From assembly GCF_031143425.1 (NCBI RefSeq), contig NC_090450.1, forward strand, positions 223,087,442 through 223,151,441: a stretch of DNA of 64,000 nt, in the 5' to 3' direction. Shown here piece by piece: positions 35,395 through 47,312 of this stretch. Origin of the DNA: Pleurodeles waltl (lineage: Eukaryota; Chordata; Amphibia; Caudata; Salamandridae). The notes beneath the pieces were generated by a model. The model made no database searches. It saw only the letters and a program-made list of their open reading frames with translations, and was not told the DNA's origin. Position numbers and translations under genes: made by a program. Within the stretch, counting starts at the first letter, position 1; each line of letters opens with the position of its first letter.

Positions 35395-36415
35395 TGCCCG
35401 AGGTTGCAGTAACTGGTCCCTATTATTAATGCGTGCTCTTTTTCGGGCTCTACTGACCAGATGGGTGGGATAATCCTTTGCTTGTAGCTTAGTAGCTAGT
35501 TTGTCCGCATGCTTGCGATAGTCTATTAACGTGGAGCAGTTCCGTCGTAGTCATAGAAATTGTCCCACTGGGAGGTTCTCCTTCAGGGCCCGCGGGTAGA
35601 AGCTCTGAAACTGTAGCAAGTTGTTGCGGTCCGTTGGCTTGTAGTATACCTCTGTAGCCAATCCTCCATCATTTTCAAAGATGAGTAGATCTAAGAATGG
35701 AAGCTGGTTGTCACCTATGGTCATGGTGAAATTCAGGAAAGGATTGGCCCCATTGAGTCAATAGGAAAACAAAAGTGCCTCTTCTTTAGAGCCCGTCCAG
35801 ACCAATAGGATGTCGTCTATATAACCCTTCCAGAGTTTGATCTACTGTTGGTACGGGTTGTCTTCAAGAAGGGCCACCTGTCTCTCAAAGTTGTCGACAT
35901 AGAGGCATGCCAGGCTAGGGGCAAATGTGCTGCTCATCGATGTTCCTTGTGTTTGTAAGAAGAGATTTTCTTCAAATTGAAAGTAGTTCCTCGTAAGAGC
36001 TAAATGCGCAAGCTCCAATATAAATTCGGGAGGCGTACGTGAATCTCCTCTATTGGCTTCGAGCAAATTATTGATCACCTCCAGTGTGGCCTCTTGGGGG
36101 ATATTCGTGTACAAGGCTTCCACGTCGAATGTGATCAAGAGATCTTTGGTTTTATCAAAAGACACAGAATCGAGTAATAGCAGGACATCGGTGGTGTCCT
36201 TGAGGTAAGTTGGAATTTTTTTCACTAATGGCTGTAGGAAGAAATCTACAAACTGAGAGAGAGGCTCCAACACTGAGCCAATGCCGGACACTATTGGTCT
36301 GCCGGGGGGAGATTTTTTCTTTTTGCACTTTAGGCAGAATGTAGAAATAAGGAATCCTGCGGTTGGCTTGTACCAGGAAAGCCGCTTCGTGTTCTGTGAG
36401 CCAGTCGTTCTCCAT
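35395..36415 (-). pseudogene. Penelope-like element: reverse transcriptase
   Basis: Frames 36155-36415 and 35842-36291 on the minus strand encode a Penelope-type RT. Motifs are YILPKVQK, SGIGSVLEPLSQFVDFFLQP, LITFDVEALYTNIPQE (catalytic D) and LQTQGTSMSSTFAPSLACLY. After a stop near 35842 the active site GYIDDILLVW continues (about 35790-35825). One frameshift (near 36290) and at least two stops are visible. The N-terminal part is missing: only about 325 bases lie between the RT start and the pseudo-LTR. The same polypeptide normally continues into the GIY-YIG domain. Confidence 0.9.
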
Positions 36416-36740
36416 ACCTTTTAGTCACCAGGAAGGAGATTTCCTCTTATATGTCGGGGTGGGATCTCGGGAAAGACGTTTGTAATGTTGGGTGTTACCC
36501 AATAAGCTCTCCTCACCTCAGGCTGATATCTTCTAAACCTTACCAGATTATGAAGGTCCCCGTGCTGGACCCCGCCGCTGTGTAGTTCTCCCCACAGTTG
36601 CTTCCATGTTTTGGGTCACCCACCCACCTTGTATATGTGCACTTCCCCTTACTTTTCTTTTATTGTCTTTTCTCTCCCCTTTATTTGAACCTTAGTGTTT
36701 GACAATAAGGGGACACTCCCCCTCCTGGACACCAGAGGCT

Positions 36741-37611
36741 ATTAGCCTCTAGGGATTGGGTAAGATTCTCTACTTGCCCTCAGTATTAGTACCTACAATA
36801 TGTTTATGCCTACTCTGTGCATGAATACTGTGTAAAATAAGTGTATCTCTCTTTTTGTGCATGTGCAAATTTTCTGTGTCACGTGTGTGTTTGGTTTGCT
36901 GTGCAGTGCTTCACGTTTGTATTCATTGCCTGTCTGTTTTATACCCTGCATGCCACCTCAAGGTAGTTCCTTGGTAATGTAGGCTGTTTACTTAATTGCT
37001 TCTTGAACCTGTTACCAATTTAGCAGAGTTTTTCTCCACTCATAAAGTGAGTCTTACGGATCCAATGCCCTGATGAATGCCCAGAGACCTTCCTAGGCTC
37101 ATTACTGGGGGCAGAAACATGTTGGCTTTAACTCCTTAGATAGGTGACCCTGTGAGTCCTTGTTCTCACAGTGGCTTTTAACCACACCAAACAGACCCTA
37201 TTATTAAATTGTAATTTTACACAGAAGCCTGTTTAGGTGTTTTTATCCCATAGATTAGCTGGAGCCCGAGCTTTCCAGACCTAGTACTTATTTACGCACT
37301 CCCTCCTGTTCTTTTAACAGTGAGGTTGAGTCTCCCCAGGTGGCACTGTCCTACCTGGGTGGGGCTAGGTGGTCAAATGATGAAGCAGGACACTATATAG
37401 TGTGTGAGACCACCTAGTCCGTAAAGGAAATCCCCCCCCCCCCCCCCTTGTTTTCCCCTTTAACTGCTCTCCTATCTCACACTGACCCCCCTTCCTCCAC
37501 TAGAGGACCGCGAGGAACCTTGGGCACAACTGGTACCACCGTAACCCATCCCTCAATATATAATAGAACCCCGTACTCCTTAGTGTGTTTTTTGGTGACT
37601 TAGGGAGTTGA
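36741..37611 (+). repeat. Penelope pseudo-LTR, long arm
   Basis: Inverted match to 34362-34909, with an additional block at about 36957-37274 that is absent from the short arm. It ends in 'CTTAGGGAGTTGA', matching the start of the other arm. A C run lies near 37431-37447, where the other arm has a much shorter G run. No target duplication outside the arms was found. Confidence 0.85.
37064..37129 (+). ncRNA. Hammerhead-like core in Penelope pseudo-LTR
   Basis: The order is GCC (stem I), CTGATGA, one A, TGCCC, a loop of about 26 bases, GGGCA (stem II), GAAAC, AT, GTT, GGC (stem I). The core bases are all present and stems I and II pair. The same single extra A follows CTGATGA as in the motif at 27083-27157. 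Hammerheads are known in Penelope-like pseudo-LTRs. It lies in the block missing from the other arm. Confidence 0.55.
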
Positions 37612-37763
37612 GTACGGAGTGGTTCCCCCTAATGTCTCCCTTTTTTCTCCCTCATACTCTCTCCATGTGTATTGACATCAATCAACTCTACCACACAAAA
37701 GCACATTGAAGCTGTCTGTGGGGCGGGGGGGGAATCCTTGCAGTTATACAAGGCCTCCACATA

Positions 37764-38301
37764 TAGGGTGACCAGATTTTGAGGAAGGAAAATCGGGACA
37801 GGTCAGACATAAAAGAAGGACTAAAGACTTTACACTCACTTTTATATCTGGCCTGTCCCGTTTTTTGTGTAGCTTTCTGAATGTGTGCCTATAGATGTGT
37901 GTGTGTTTATATATATATATATATATACGCACATACACGCATTCACAAGACTACCTATATAACATTAGCTATGGCTTGACCTCCCACCCTGCACCCTCAA
38001 CACCTCCCCCCCAACCTCTCTCTGCTCCCCACTCGTCTCTCTGCTGGGAGCAGAGAGGGGACTGTGATGCCTGACAGTAACATAAATTACTTTAATTCCT
38101 CCATACTTTGTAGGCGTCTTTAACTTATGCTTCCCTACATGATCTGACCTTTGTCCCAAAAACTGGGACATTTATTCAATGATCTGACCTTCGTCCCAAA
38201 AACTGGGACATTTATTTAAAATTAAGAGAAGCGTCTGGACACCGGGACAGTCCTCAAAAAACCGGGACTTCCAGAGAAATCCGGGAAGTCTTGTCACCCT
38301 A
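37764..38301. mobile_element. hAT-like MITE with near-perfect 8-bp target duplication
   Basis: Ends TAGGGTGACCAGA and ...CTTGTCACCCTA form terminal inverted repeats. Flanks TCCACATA (37756-37763) and TCCACATG (38302-38309) form an 8-bp duplication with one mismatch, as hAT transposases make. Internal sub-repeats include TCGTCCCAAAAACTGGGACA-like copies at about 38150-38210. No transposase is present; it is a 538-bp non-autonomous copy. Confidence 0.8.
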
Positions 38302-38306
38302 TCCAC

Positions 38307-38561
38307 ATGTACGCATCTCCTGGCCCACGGCTGATGGTGGGTACAGCTTCTACTCCCACCCACAGAGCTCGCTTCACAGCCCCTGGGGTCTCCAGCTGCA
38401 CTCACAGCACCAGCAGCGGGACAGCCCCCAGCTACATGCTCCGCTCCTCTGCTCAGCCTCCTGTCCTGCCGTATGGGAGCCCTCGCTCCCTTGGGGGCAA
38501 GCTGTATTTTAAGTTACACTGCCAATGTCAGTCATGTTGTGCCCAAAACGACGCTCCGTAA
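38307..38561 (+). other. Unrecognised GC-rich open frame beside the hAT insertion
   Basis: An 84-codon frame rich in Ser, Pro, Thr and Arg (for example SSGTAPSYMLRSSAQPPVLP). If the hAT MITE is removed, the frame extends upstream without a stop to TCCTTGCAG, an acceptor-like site at about 37742. This could be an old exon or a retrocopy of a coding gene. I do not recognise the protein, and no donor site is clear at the end. Confidence 0.3.
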
Positions 38562-41187
38562 ATTCAGATGTGTAACTTTGCAAACAGTACGTTGTATGAG
38601 CATAAAAATATGGACGCATCGTCCATACTGCCTCACGTCGTCGCATCGAAGAACACTCATCGTGACGTGATGCCGCCTGGTGTATATCTCACCTCCTTCG
38701 GGTCTGGTCCCACCCCCACGACTCCAGCAGTGAGAGGTTTGACTGGGTCAGAGGCTGCCAGTGCTCATTTGGAGCCTTGGGGGCTGTGACAACAATTCTC
38801 TGGGCTCCTATATTGCAGAGACTACTGAGGGCGCATGTGAGGCTGGTTGAAACAAGGCACCCCTCCAAACTGAGATGCGTAATTCACCTCTAGGAAGCCT
38901 GGCACCTGCCAATCAACAAGCCGGCTCGGATCGTAGGCTGTCTCTCCCTCTCTCCATGGAACAGCTTTGCCCAGGTCATGCCCCCTACGGCAGAAAACAA
39001 ATATGGAATCAACAGTATTAAATATTTTTAGTATCACAAAGAAATAGGGGGGTGATGCCCCCACGCCCCCATAAAAAAATAAACACTGCTGTTTCAGTGG
39101 TGATTTCTCTGTGTTCTCCCAACTTTTTACAATCTGTTTTTTTCAGCTGCCTAACCCCCAAAATAAAAACAACTGGGGCTTTCCAATGTTTGCAAAACAT
39201 ATTGCTTTTTGGAAGTGATTGTTATAAAACAATATTTATGGTAGACAGTGCAAGTCATGGATGTCTAATCTACTGCACTCTCACATTCACAAACTTGCTC
39301 ACATCACACACTCTCTCGTAAGTCAGTCTGGGCTACAGAACTGTTAGTGGAGTAAGATAGTGTTGTATTCAAATTTATTTTAATAAACAATGTCCTGCAC
39401 ACAGTTGGGGGAGGGTCAGGGTCATTCGTTTACTTCTCATTAAATAATATGGCATAGTAGGGGTGGTAAAGCCTGACAACAGCATAATATATTGTGGAAC
39501 TTTTTAAAACATTTGATTATGTGTTTGCTTGCCACTTATTTTTATATCTACAAGAAGCTATGCTGCTGTTGTAGCGTGGAGATTCAAAGCTGCCAAGTGC
39601 CCCGTATAAAGCATCGCGATTAAAGTCAGTCCTGCCTTTTTAGCTGTCATTATATTGTTTTCTGTGTCTTCAAATTTTGATGTTTTTGTATTGTAAGTAT
39701 AGGCGCAAAAACCTCAGCCATAAAATAGAGTTGATAAAATCCAAGATTAGCCAAATATGTCACAAATTACAATAAGGCACCTTGGAGCTATACATTTTTT
39801 TTTGCTATGCTGCTTTAATACGTATAAAGTCTTGGGTCATGCTTTCACCTCTGTCCTATCTATACCGCAACAACACACTTTCCATAGGTACCCGTCAATA
39901 AATCTTGAGGTGAATGTTTAGTACCTGGGGTATTTGGCACTTGTTCGGCTATTAAGTTTGATTTGTGACCAAAGGGGCATGATGTGTCCAAGGGTTTAGG
40001 TATATTGTGGAAAAATGTACTGGCCAACCTTTCTAGGAGAGACCATTTCACTAAACAGTGACAGAATTAAATACTTCTGAAAAATCAAATATAATTGTGA
40101 TGTTTCAGTTCTATGCAGTGTACGAATCAGTGTGTAACACAGACCTGAACACATGATTCTCAACCCTGCACAGTTAATCAAAGCACACAAAACCAGAAGA
40201 ATGAAAAAGGAAAAGAATATTTTTAGTTATGCCTATCAACTTAACAACATAAGCAGATTAATCTCCGTCTTGCCTCTCTTGCTGCTGCATTCTACAGCGG
40301 TTACACTGTGTAGGCTCCTTCATGGGGAAACTACAAATTTCATAATCTCTTTAACATTATTTTCACTGAATGGCAGTGTAGTTTGTGGATATGCAAGTGT
40401 GCATCAATGTTTGTTTACACTAATAAAGCTTATTTCCCTTTCAGTGGGTTTTTATGAGCTGTTATGGGTTTAAACTTAAAACAGTAATGCCAAACTATAG
40501 CCACTTAACCTCCCACCTCGTTCTGTAAATGTGTGATGGCAGAGTATTTTGTAACCTTTTGAAATGGGCATTATAGCCGTGTTTCTAACACCAAGTCCCA
40601 TTTCCTAAAATGAATGAGGTCCAACAGCTCTCATTGATGTCCAATCAGCAACAGCAGAACAAAAGGGCACAATTCAGCCCATCACGCTTGAGGACGTCCG
40701 AGGTTGTGAGTAGTTGTTTACCTGTGCCCAGTTTGGACAACCAGGATTAGATGCCTTCTGAAACTGTGTCCCTAGACCTTATCTTGGTTCTACCAGAGAC
40801 TGCTATTCAAAGTTAGATTCCAGCTGTCCCTCCCAAAACGTGGTGTCTAAAACCATACCAGGACTTTAGTGCTGCCCTGTCATGATATGGCTCCCAGCCA
40901 GTAGTAGAGAGATCACAGTTTAGCTAACCAAAGCATTATCCTTTGGTGAAACGTGGTTTGAACAATGTACGTTTCTGACTGATAATAAATAAACTGAAAT
41001 TTTGGATGAATCAAACAAATTAACTTGAAAATGAATGAGTCCTCCAAACAGAAACCGATATTGTATTAAACAAGCAAATCAACCATCTTCATTATATTTA
41101 TTCGTCTGTGTCTGAGGGCAGCCAAGCAGAGGGACGATTAAAATTGCTGTCAGAAACAGGTTAAAACCAAGGGCTCTAGGAGATCAA
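38562..41187. other. Intergenic sequence without recognised features
   Basis: No coding motif, terminal repeat or splice-bounded exon recognised. An A/T-rich stretch dominates 39040-41180. Confidence 0.3.
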
Positions 41188-41855
41188 TGTTTTCCAAAAC
41201 GCGGGTGGTCCTGAGCCGATTTTTGGTGGGTTGCGAAAGTCCAAGCATTAATGAAAGAACCTTTACATTCTGCATTTATCTAGTCAAATTTGCTGCGCTT
41301 CAAACACACAGGTCAAACTCAGGTTATGTGTTCTGAAAAATTGCTGTGTTTAAAACTCATTTCACTTTGTGGTCAGAGAAATAAATGTCAGTCATGTAAC
41401 AAGCTTGCTGATGTACACCAGTGTGAACGGAAAGGATGTAGGAAACAATGTTTTTCCTAAAACACAACACATTGTAAATACATGTATAGCAGTTGCACAC
41501 ATTCAGCAGTTAGGAATGCGAAAATGCAACTCTTTTTTGTAATTCTGAACTTTGCTGGGAACGAAGATTTTAACACTTAATTTGGTGATGCACAAATAAT
41601 AAATATTCACCGAAACCCAATTTCCACACCATTAACATTTGTGTGCAATATAGTTTTATCATAAAACTGTATGTCTGTGCAAATTTAGTGGGCCTTCCAA
41701 TGACAAAAGTGTTGTCTGAGACAGAGAATATGCGACCACATGATGCTTTAGTTTTATTAATGAATCGCCCACCACAAGTCCTTTAAAACTAGGTGGGGGT
41801 CAAACGTTAGTTGTTCTAAAAAAGTGGGTTGCAGTTCTAAAACGCATTGAAAGCA
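41188..41855. mobile_element. hAT-like remnant
   Basis: The left end, CAATGTTTTCCAAAACGCGG with GGTGGGTTGCGAAAG, and the right end, AGTGGGTTGCAGTTCTAAAA followed by CGCATTGAAAGCACTG, are approximate inverted copies. They resemble the terminal motif of the remnant ending at 8305. No transposase frame is visible. Confidence 0.5.
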
Positions 41856-42714
41856 CTGCTTTAGATTGTTATATCAATGCAGTTGTGTTCCCTATGGCCC
41901 TAAAGGTGAAGTCATTGGGAGACTTACTGTTAGATATAGAGTCCAGCATGGCTGTGGGCTGGCCTCCATCGCTTTCAGTCAACATACATGTCTTGAAAGC
42001 ATTAGGGTAGGTGCTACGAAGTAGGCTGACATAGCCCTTTTCTTTTGCATTCAAATGATGAAATGATATTGTCTAGGACAGGTAATTGCCATAGTAGCGG
42101 CATTGTTGCCGTCTTTTTTTTTTTTTTTCTTGGATAGTTTGTCACAGTGGTTCACTGATTTTTAGAGTCTAAAAAATAATGTTCTTTTTCTTGTTCTTGA
42201 TAAATCCAAGAGACCACATTAATTCCTCCAGATCAGTTCCAGGGTAGAGGCCCTTTTCTCGGTTTATACTCCGTGAAGGCTCCACTCTTTCCAGCATTCA
42301 TTACAGTACTGCTTTTGTTTCTATGAAATAGAAATGAGGAGAGGAATATACTGCAGGTTTATATCCCACCTTTATTTCATATAATAATAGGGTCCTAATG
42401 AAAGCTTAATTATAGTACTGCATATCTGACTATGATTTTAACACAGCAACAAATGCATGCTATAATAAAATGAAGCCTTAGGATACGAAGAGAGCGTTCA
42501 GCATAGTCCAGCCTCTGTTTCTTTGTGAAATGTGACTGACTGGCTGCTACATCTAACGTTTAGCAAATTAAATTTCTGCATTTTTCTATTAAAACACTTA
42601 AACTCTTTGTGATGTATTTAGCTCTCCTGTTACTACATTCGATTTAAGATGAGCTTTGCTGCAACGCAGACTTTCAAGGTAAACAGTGTAAATGAAGTGC
42701 TGTAGCCATGTTTT
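41856..42714. other. Spacer
   Basis: No recognised feature apart from a T run at about 42113-42128. Confidence 0.3.
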
Positions 42715-43140
42715 CCTCTATCAGCCAACAATGCCAAACCCCTACCAATACTGCCACCAATATCACACCACTGCCTCTAGCACATTGTCACCACCAGTAT
42801 CACAACCAACAAATCCACCAATACCACACAAACTTCAACATGCCACCAGCACGGTTACCACCAATAGAACGACTAATACAACACACCTCCAACATCACAA
42901 TTATAATAGCACACCAGCAGTACTCCCACCCCAACACCACTACTAACTAGCAACAATGCCAACACACACACTACTGTCATCAATACCACTACCACATTAC
43001 TACCAATACAAATATGACCACTGCCTATACAACTACCAATGCCACAACCAATACCACCGCCGCAATGTAAAACGAGAACAAATACCAATACTGCCACTGC
43101 CAATACTAATATAGGTGACAGCACCACAACTAACAAACAC
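42715..43140. repeat. ACC/CAA-rich low-complexity tract
   Basis: The + strand is dominated by words such as CCACCA, ATACCA, ACAACC and CAATAC, an old degenerate trinucleotide-like array. Overlapping Thr/His/Pro-rich and Val/Leu-rich frames on either strand are by-products. Confidence 0.75.
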
Positions 43141-43408
43141 TAGCAAAGCTTTCTACGCTTTCTCCTGGAGATATTATCTATACATGCCTCCGTTTGTGCG
43201 TGTCCCATTAAATCCAGACTCAGTGGCTTTGCCAAAAGTTTGAATTAAGAATGTTGTTGATGCGATAGGCCTCTGATGAATTACTAATGTTTCTTTTGTA
43301 CACTCTGCATTTACTGGGCATCTTTATTCTGCATGGCATAGCTGTGTTCTGGAGAGTGACATAAATAGAGCAGCAAAGGTTAAATTCATATTTTTTTTTT
43401 CACCTTAG

Positions 43409-43803
43409 AGAATTACATTGGGCCAAATGATGAGCAGAGCTTGTCGCTGAATCAACACATCCCCTTCGTCTACTTTCTACATCACTTCCTTAATGTATGT
43501 TTGTGTTCTTACTGGTTGATAATAGAAGCTCCGATGTCTCTTCTTCAGCATCCTCACTGCTGGGGCCTGGATCTGTTACAAGTGAGGTTCCTCCTTAATG
43601 ACATTAGAGAGCGAAATGTGAGGAGTCAGACTTTTGGGTCTGAATCTTTCAAAGTGAGATACTTTTCTTCGGTTGGACTTATTGTGAGAATGGTTAGAGA
43701 TCGTACTCCCTTCCACTTATATAACAGGAAAACCGTGCATTTAATTTCTTATCCTGACATTGGTGCATTAGCACTATCTCCTCTGAATTTACAAGCTGTG
43801 TGA
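43409..43803 (+). other. Unrecognised open frame with exon-like start
   Basis: A stop-free frame of about 130 codons begins right after a T-rich TTTCACCTTAG acceptor-like site. An 86-base exon-like unit (43409-43494) would end at a GTATGT donor and encode NYIGPNDEQSLSLNQHIPFV then YFLHHFLN. The frame continues beyond that donor to 43803. I do not recognise the protein. It could be an exon of another gene, or a fragment of an old element. Confidence 0.3.
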
Positions 43804-44400
43804 ATCACCACAGATTTTTATTGTGGTGTTTCCGTTTCTGTTATTGGCAGAGATTGCTTCTTGATCACGTGGAGGCTTGACCTTAACATGAAGCAGATGC
43901 ATCTGACAAATTTGTCAAAACATCATTTCACCTTGGTCGTGGATTCATGTGGTGTATTTCAAAAGTCTTGAAGCAGTTTACAGAAGCTTTGTTTCTTAAG
44001 GTGTGTGTAATTTTAGCTCTCTTCTTCAGTACAGCCCAGACATCAGTCTTATAGTTATCACTCCGGAGGCACAATCGAGTGATCCGCTATCATGGTGTGC
44101 TAAGAAATTTCTATGGCACTCATTTCTCCTGAAAAGAGGGCTTCATCTTGATTGGAATGCCCCTCTTGGCAAAAATGTCATCCATTATGCCCAGTAGAGC
44201 AGCCACTGAAGTGGAGGATAAATAGCTGGCTAACCAGTGGAAACTGTAAATCCTGGTCCACCAGTACTACGGGATACTGCAGTAAATTAACTAAACATTA
44301 ATGGCTATTGTTTATTAATTTATGATATGAATACCAGAAATACTACTAATCCCAAGAAATATTCAGAAATATTAGGCACTCCGTTTTTCAGGTGATTGAC
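43804..44400. other. Spacer before LTR C
   Basis: A short frame at 44003-44197 is unrecognised; nothing else was identified. Confidence 0.3.
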
Positions 44401-45975
44401 TGTTAGGAACTGGGTCTCTAGCTGGCAGAGGTATGCACCCTGTCCAAGTAGGGACCATAATACTAGTCAGGGTAAGTCAGATACACACTTTAAGTTAACC
44501 AGTGCCCACTTTTTGGTAGCTTGACGCAGAACAGGTAGGCTTAACTTAAGAAGCAATGTGTATAGTATTTGTGCAACACACAGAAACACAATGAAAACAC
44601 CACAAAAAGACTACAAGTTAAGAAAAAAATATTTATTTAATTAACACAAGTCCAAAAAGACAAAAATCCAAATAGTATAAATTGAGGTGTGACTTTGTAA
44701 AGATTAAATTGAAATAGTGCTTAGACATCACTAGCGGTCAAAAGGTTACTTGGGGTTGTGAGGGACCGGTGCAAATCCAAAGTTCAGGCAGACATGTTCG
44801 TATGGTGCTACGAGGAGGGATACTTTTATTTTTCCTCGTTTTTACTTTTCCTACAAAACACCATTAATGATTGTTTATGTGCAGGAAGGAACACCTTCCT
44901 GCACCTAAACAATAATTCCCTGCAACACATGCACCCTTGCACTATGGCGGAAGAGTGCCTGTGTTGGCACTAGGCAGATAATTTTAGCAGTAGCGCTAGG
45001 GAAAAAACAGGGGTGCACCGTAATGTTTTAATTATGCTGCATCCCTATGTTTCTGAAGTGACGCAGCAAGGGGCTGCCATTTTTGGAGCAGTGTCACGCT
45101 GCACAACTTTTAAGTAAATGAAGGCTAGTATTTTTGATGGGGCAAAGCGCTGACATTGAGTGCCCAATGCATTGATTTAAATTCGCACAGTTGGGGTCCT
45201 GTGTCACTAGTGAACTCAGTTGAAGTGAAAGTGATGCGTCATCATTGTCAAGACACACAGAGCTTCCATACCGGGCTGCACAGTCTGTGACTCTGCTGTC
45301 GACGAACAGCCTCTAGGTCAAAGAAGCGTTGCAATGAAATTTCTCACGCACTGGAGACAACACATTGGTTTTTGCAGAAATCAGCTGCAGAATCCACTTC
45401 TGCGGTCCATGTCTGGAGGGGGCACTTCAGGCAAGAGTAGGACTCACAGATGGCAGAGTCCAGCAGCACCAGGAAAGTTGCAGGCAGAGTTTGATGTCCA
45501 TGACACTGTAGAAGAACAGGGTGCAAGCAAGCAAGCCATTTGAGTCACTCTGGGTTCAGTAGGCTGGGTTCAGCCCTTGTACTCAGCAGAGATCAGCAGG
45601 GTATCTCTACAAAGCCGAGAACCAGTTCCTTGAAATGGTCAATCCAGGCAAACTGGCGATCCTTATAGCACAGCAGTCTCTACTCAAGCAGAGTTCTGAT
45701 CTGGCAGAGTCAGAGACCCAATTCCTATACCCAAAAGTGCTTTTTGAGTGGGAGTGACTTCAAAGGAGCTCCTTGACGTGCACGGAGATCCTTTCTTCCT
45801 AGCCCTGGCTCTAGACTATCAGTAGGGGGTAATCATCCCTTTGTGGGGGGACGGGCGTTTCCCTATTGAAGTGAGTTAGTGCCACTCCACTCTCTCACCC
45901 CAGGCCCATCAGAATGCAAATGAGCCCTTTGTCACACCCACCCTTCCTGTGTCGCTGGCTGTCTAGAGGGAATAT
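44401..45975 (-). mobile_element. LTR C, gypsy-type, first part
   Basis: It starts TGTTAGGAACTGGGTCTCTA and is collinear with LTR B (3844-): CAAGTAGGGACC, TACTAGTCAGGGTAAGTC and 'AAAACACCACAAAAA' blocks are shared. It carries an inserted interspersed repeat around 44.8-45.2 kb and is interrupted at about 45975 by an inverted-repeat cluster. It resumes at about 46980. Confidence 0.75.
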
Positions 45976-46979
45976 CACAAAATAAAATGATGGACACAGT
46001 GCTGAATCAAAACAATCATCCCCCAGTCACAGATCTGGGTTTAATCCATCGTTATTTTGATTGCCACATCGCCCCAGTTTGGGTCCAGCTATATGCAAAT
46101 CAGTCTTGACCCTGTTCCCTATGGAAGCATTCCAGCCCGACCTTCCAAGCCAGGTCCGCCCTGTACAGGATTCAAGCATCCTGGGACCTGTTTCAGGGTA
46201 TCACCCTTCATCTGCGAGGCTAGCCTGAATCCAGTGGTGCAGCAAGCAAGGGACCCACGTCTGGGCATACCGTAACCACTTAGGGAGTACAAGGCAATAT
46301 CACAAAACAAAATGATGGACAGAGTGTTGAAACTTTTCAAACACCCATCCCCAGTCACACATCTGGGTTTAATCCATTGTTATTTTGTTTGCCACATCAC
46401 TCCAGTTAGGACCCAGCTATATGCAAATCAGTTGATGGAAGCTGTCCAGCCCGAACTGCTAAGCCAGGTCGTGGTGGGCAAAAAAACGATGGATTAAACC
46501 CAGATCTTTGTGACTGGGGGTGAATGTTTTCAATGTTCATCATTCCGTCCAACAACTGTGCTTTTGTCGTCCTAAGTGCGCCGGGTATGCCCAGATGTGG
46601 GTCCCAGGCTCACTATGCCACTGGATTCAATCTAGCCAGGGTGATACCCTGAAACCGGTTCCAGGAGGCTGGTTTCCTGTACAGGGCGGACCTGGCTTGG
46701 AAGGTCGGGCTGGATTGCTTCCATAGTGAGCAGGGTCAAGACTGATTTGCATATAGCTGGACCCAAACTGGGGTGACGTGGCAAGCAAAATAAAGATAGA
46801 TTAAACCCAGATCTGTGACTGGGGGATGAGTGTTTTGTTTCAGCACTGTCTCCATCATTTTATTTTGTGATATTCCCGCTAGACAGCCAGCGACACAGGA
46901 ATGGATTAAACCCAGATCTTTGTGACTTGGGGTGAATGTTTGCATTTTTCAGCATTCTGTCCATCAACTGTTATGTTTG
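45976..46979. repeat. Inverted-repeat cluster inserted in LTR C
   Basis: A unit with TGATGGACAGAGTG, CCCCAGTCACAGATCTGGG and TTTAATCCAT occurs at about 45990 and 46310 on the + strand, and reversed at about 46490, 46800 and 46910. The right half also contains the reverse complement of LTR sequence (TAGACAGCCAGCGACACAGG at 46879-46898 mirrors 45945-45966). GTCTAGAGGGA before and GTCTAAAGGGA after the cluster look like a duplicated insertion site. Frames within it are not genes. Confidence 0.7.
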
Positions 46980-47075
46980 TCTAAAGGGAATGCACAAAGT
47001 GTAGCGGTCACCTAGCCCTGATGTATATTGGAGCCAGGCTGCAAGGCACACAGAGCAACAAGAGCATTTTTATGC
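46980..47075 (-). mobile_element. LTR C, resumed part
   Basis: GGGAATGCACAAAG and AGGCTGCAAGGCACACA match the LTR B sequence near 5212-5286, in the same order as the sequence lost at 45975. The end is a truncation. Confidence 0.55.
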
Positions 47076-47189
47076 CTCTAACCAGACTAGCATCATCCTT
47101 TGGCGCACAACCTCCTGTTCCCCCTATGCCTCCCCCACCCAGCTAGGGTCCTTTTTCAAGCATCTAGCTGGGCCTTACCTGCGGCTACC

Positions 47190-47312
47190 ATCATTCTATT
47201 AATATGACGCCCGGCGGGCTTCTTGGAATGGAGCTAGCCGGCGGTCTACTTTTTTACGCAAAACTGCATTAGCGCAGTTTTGCGTCAAAAAGTATAAATC
47301 AGGGCCCATGTG
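47190..47312. mobile_element. Hairpin-ended MITE fragment
   Basis: ACGCAAAACTGC-ATTAGC-GCAGTTTTGCGT is a 12-base perfect inverted repeat (about 47257-47286). It sits next to GTATAAATCAGGGCCC and a GC-rich CCGGCGG patch. I recall this type of terminus as abundant in newt genomes, so the class is an inference. Confidence 0.45.
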
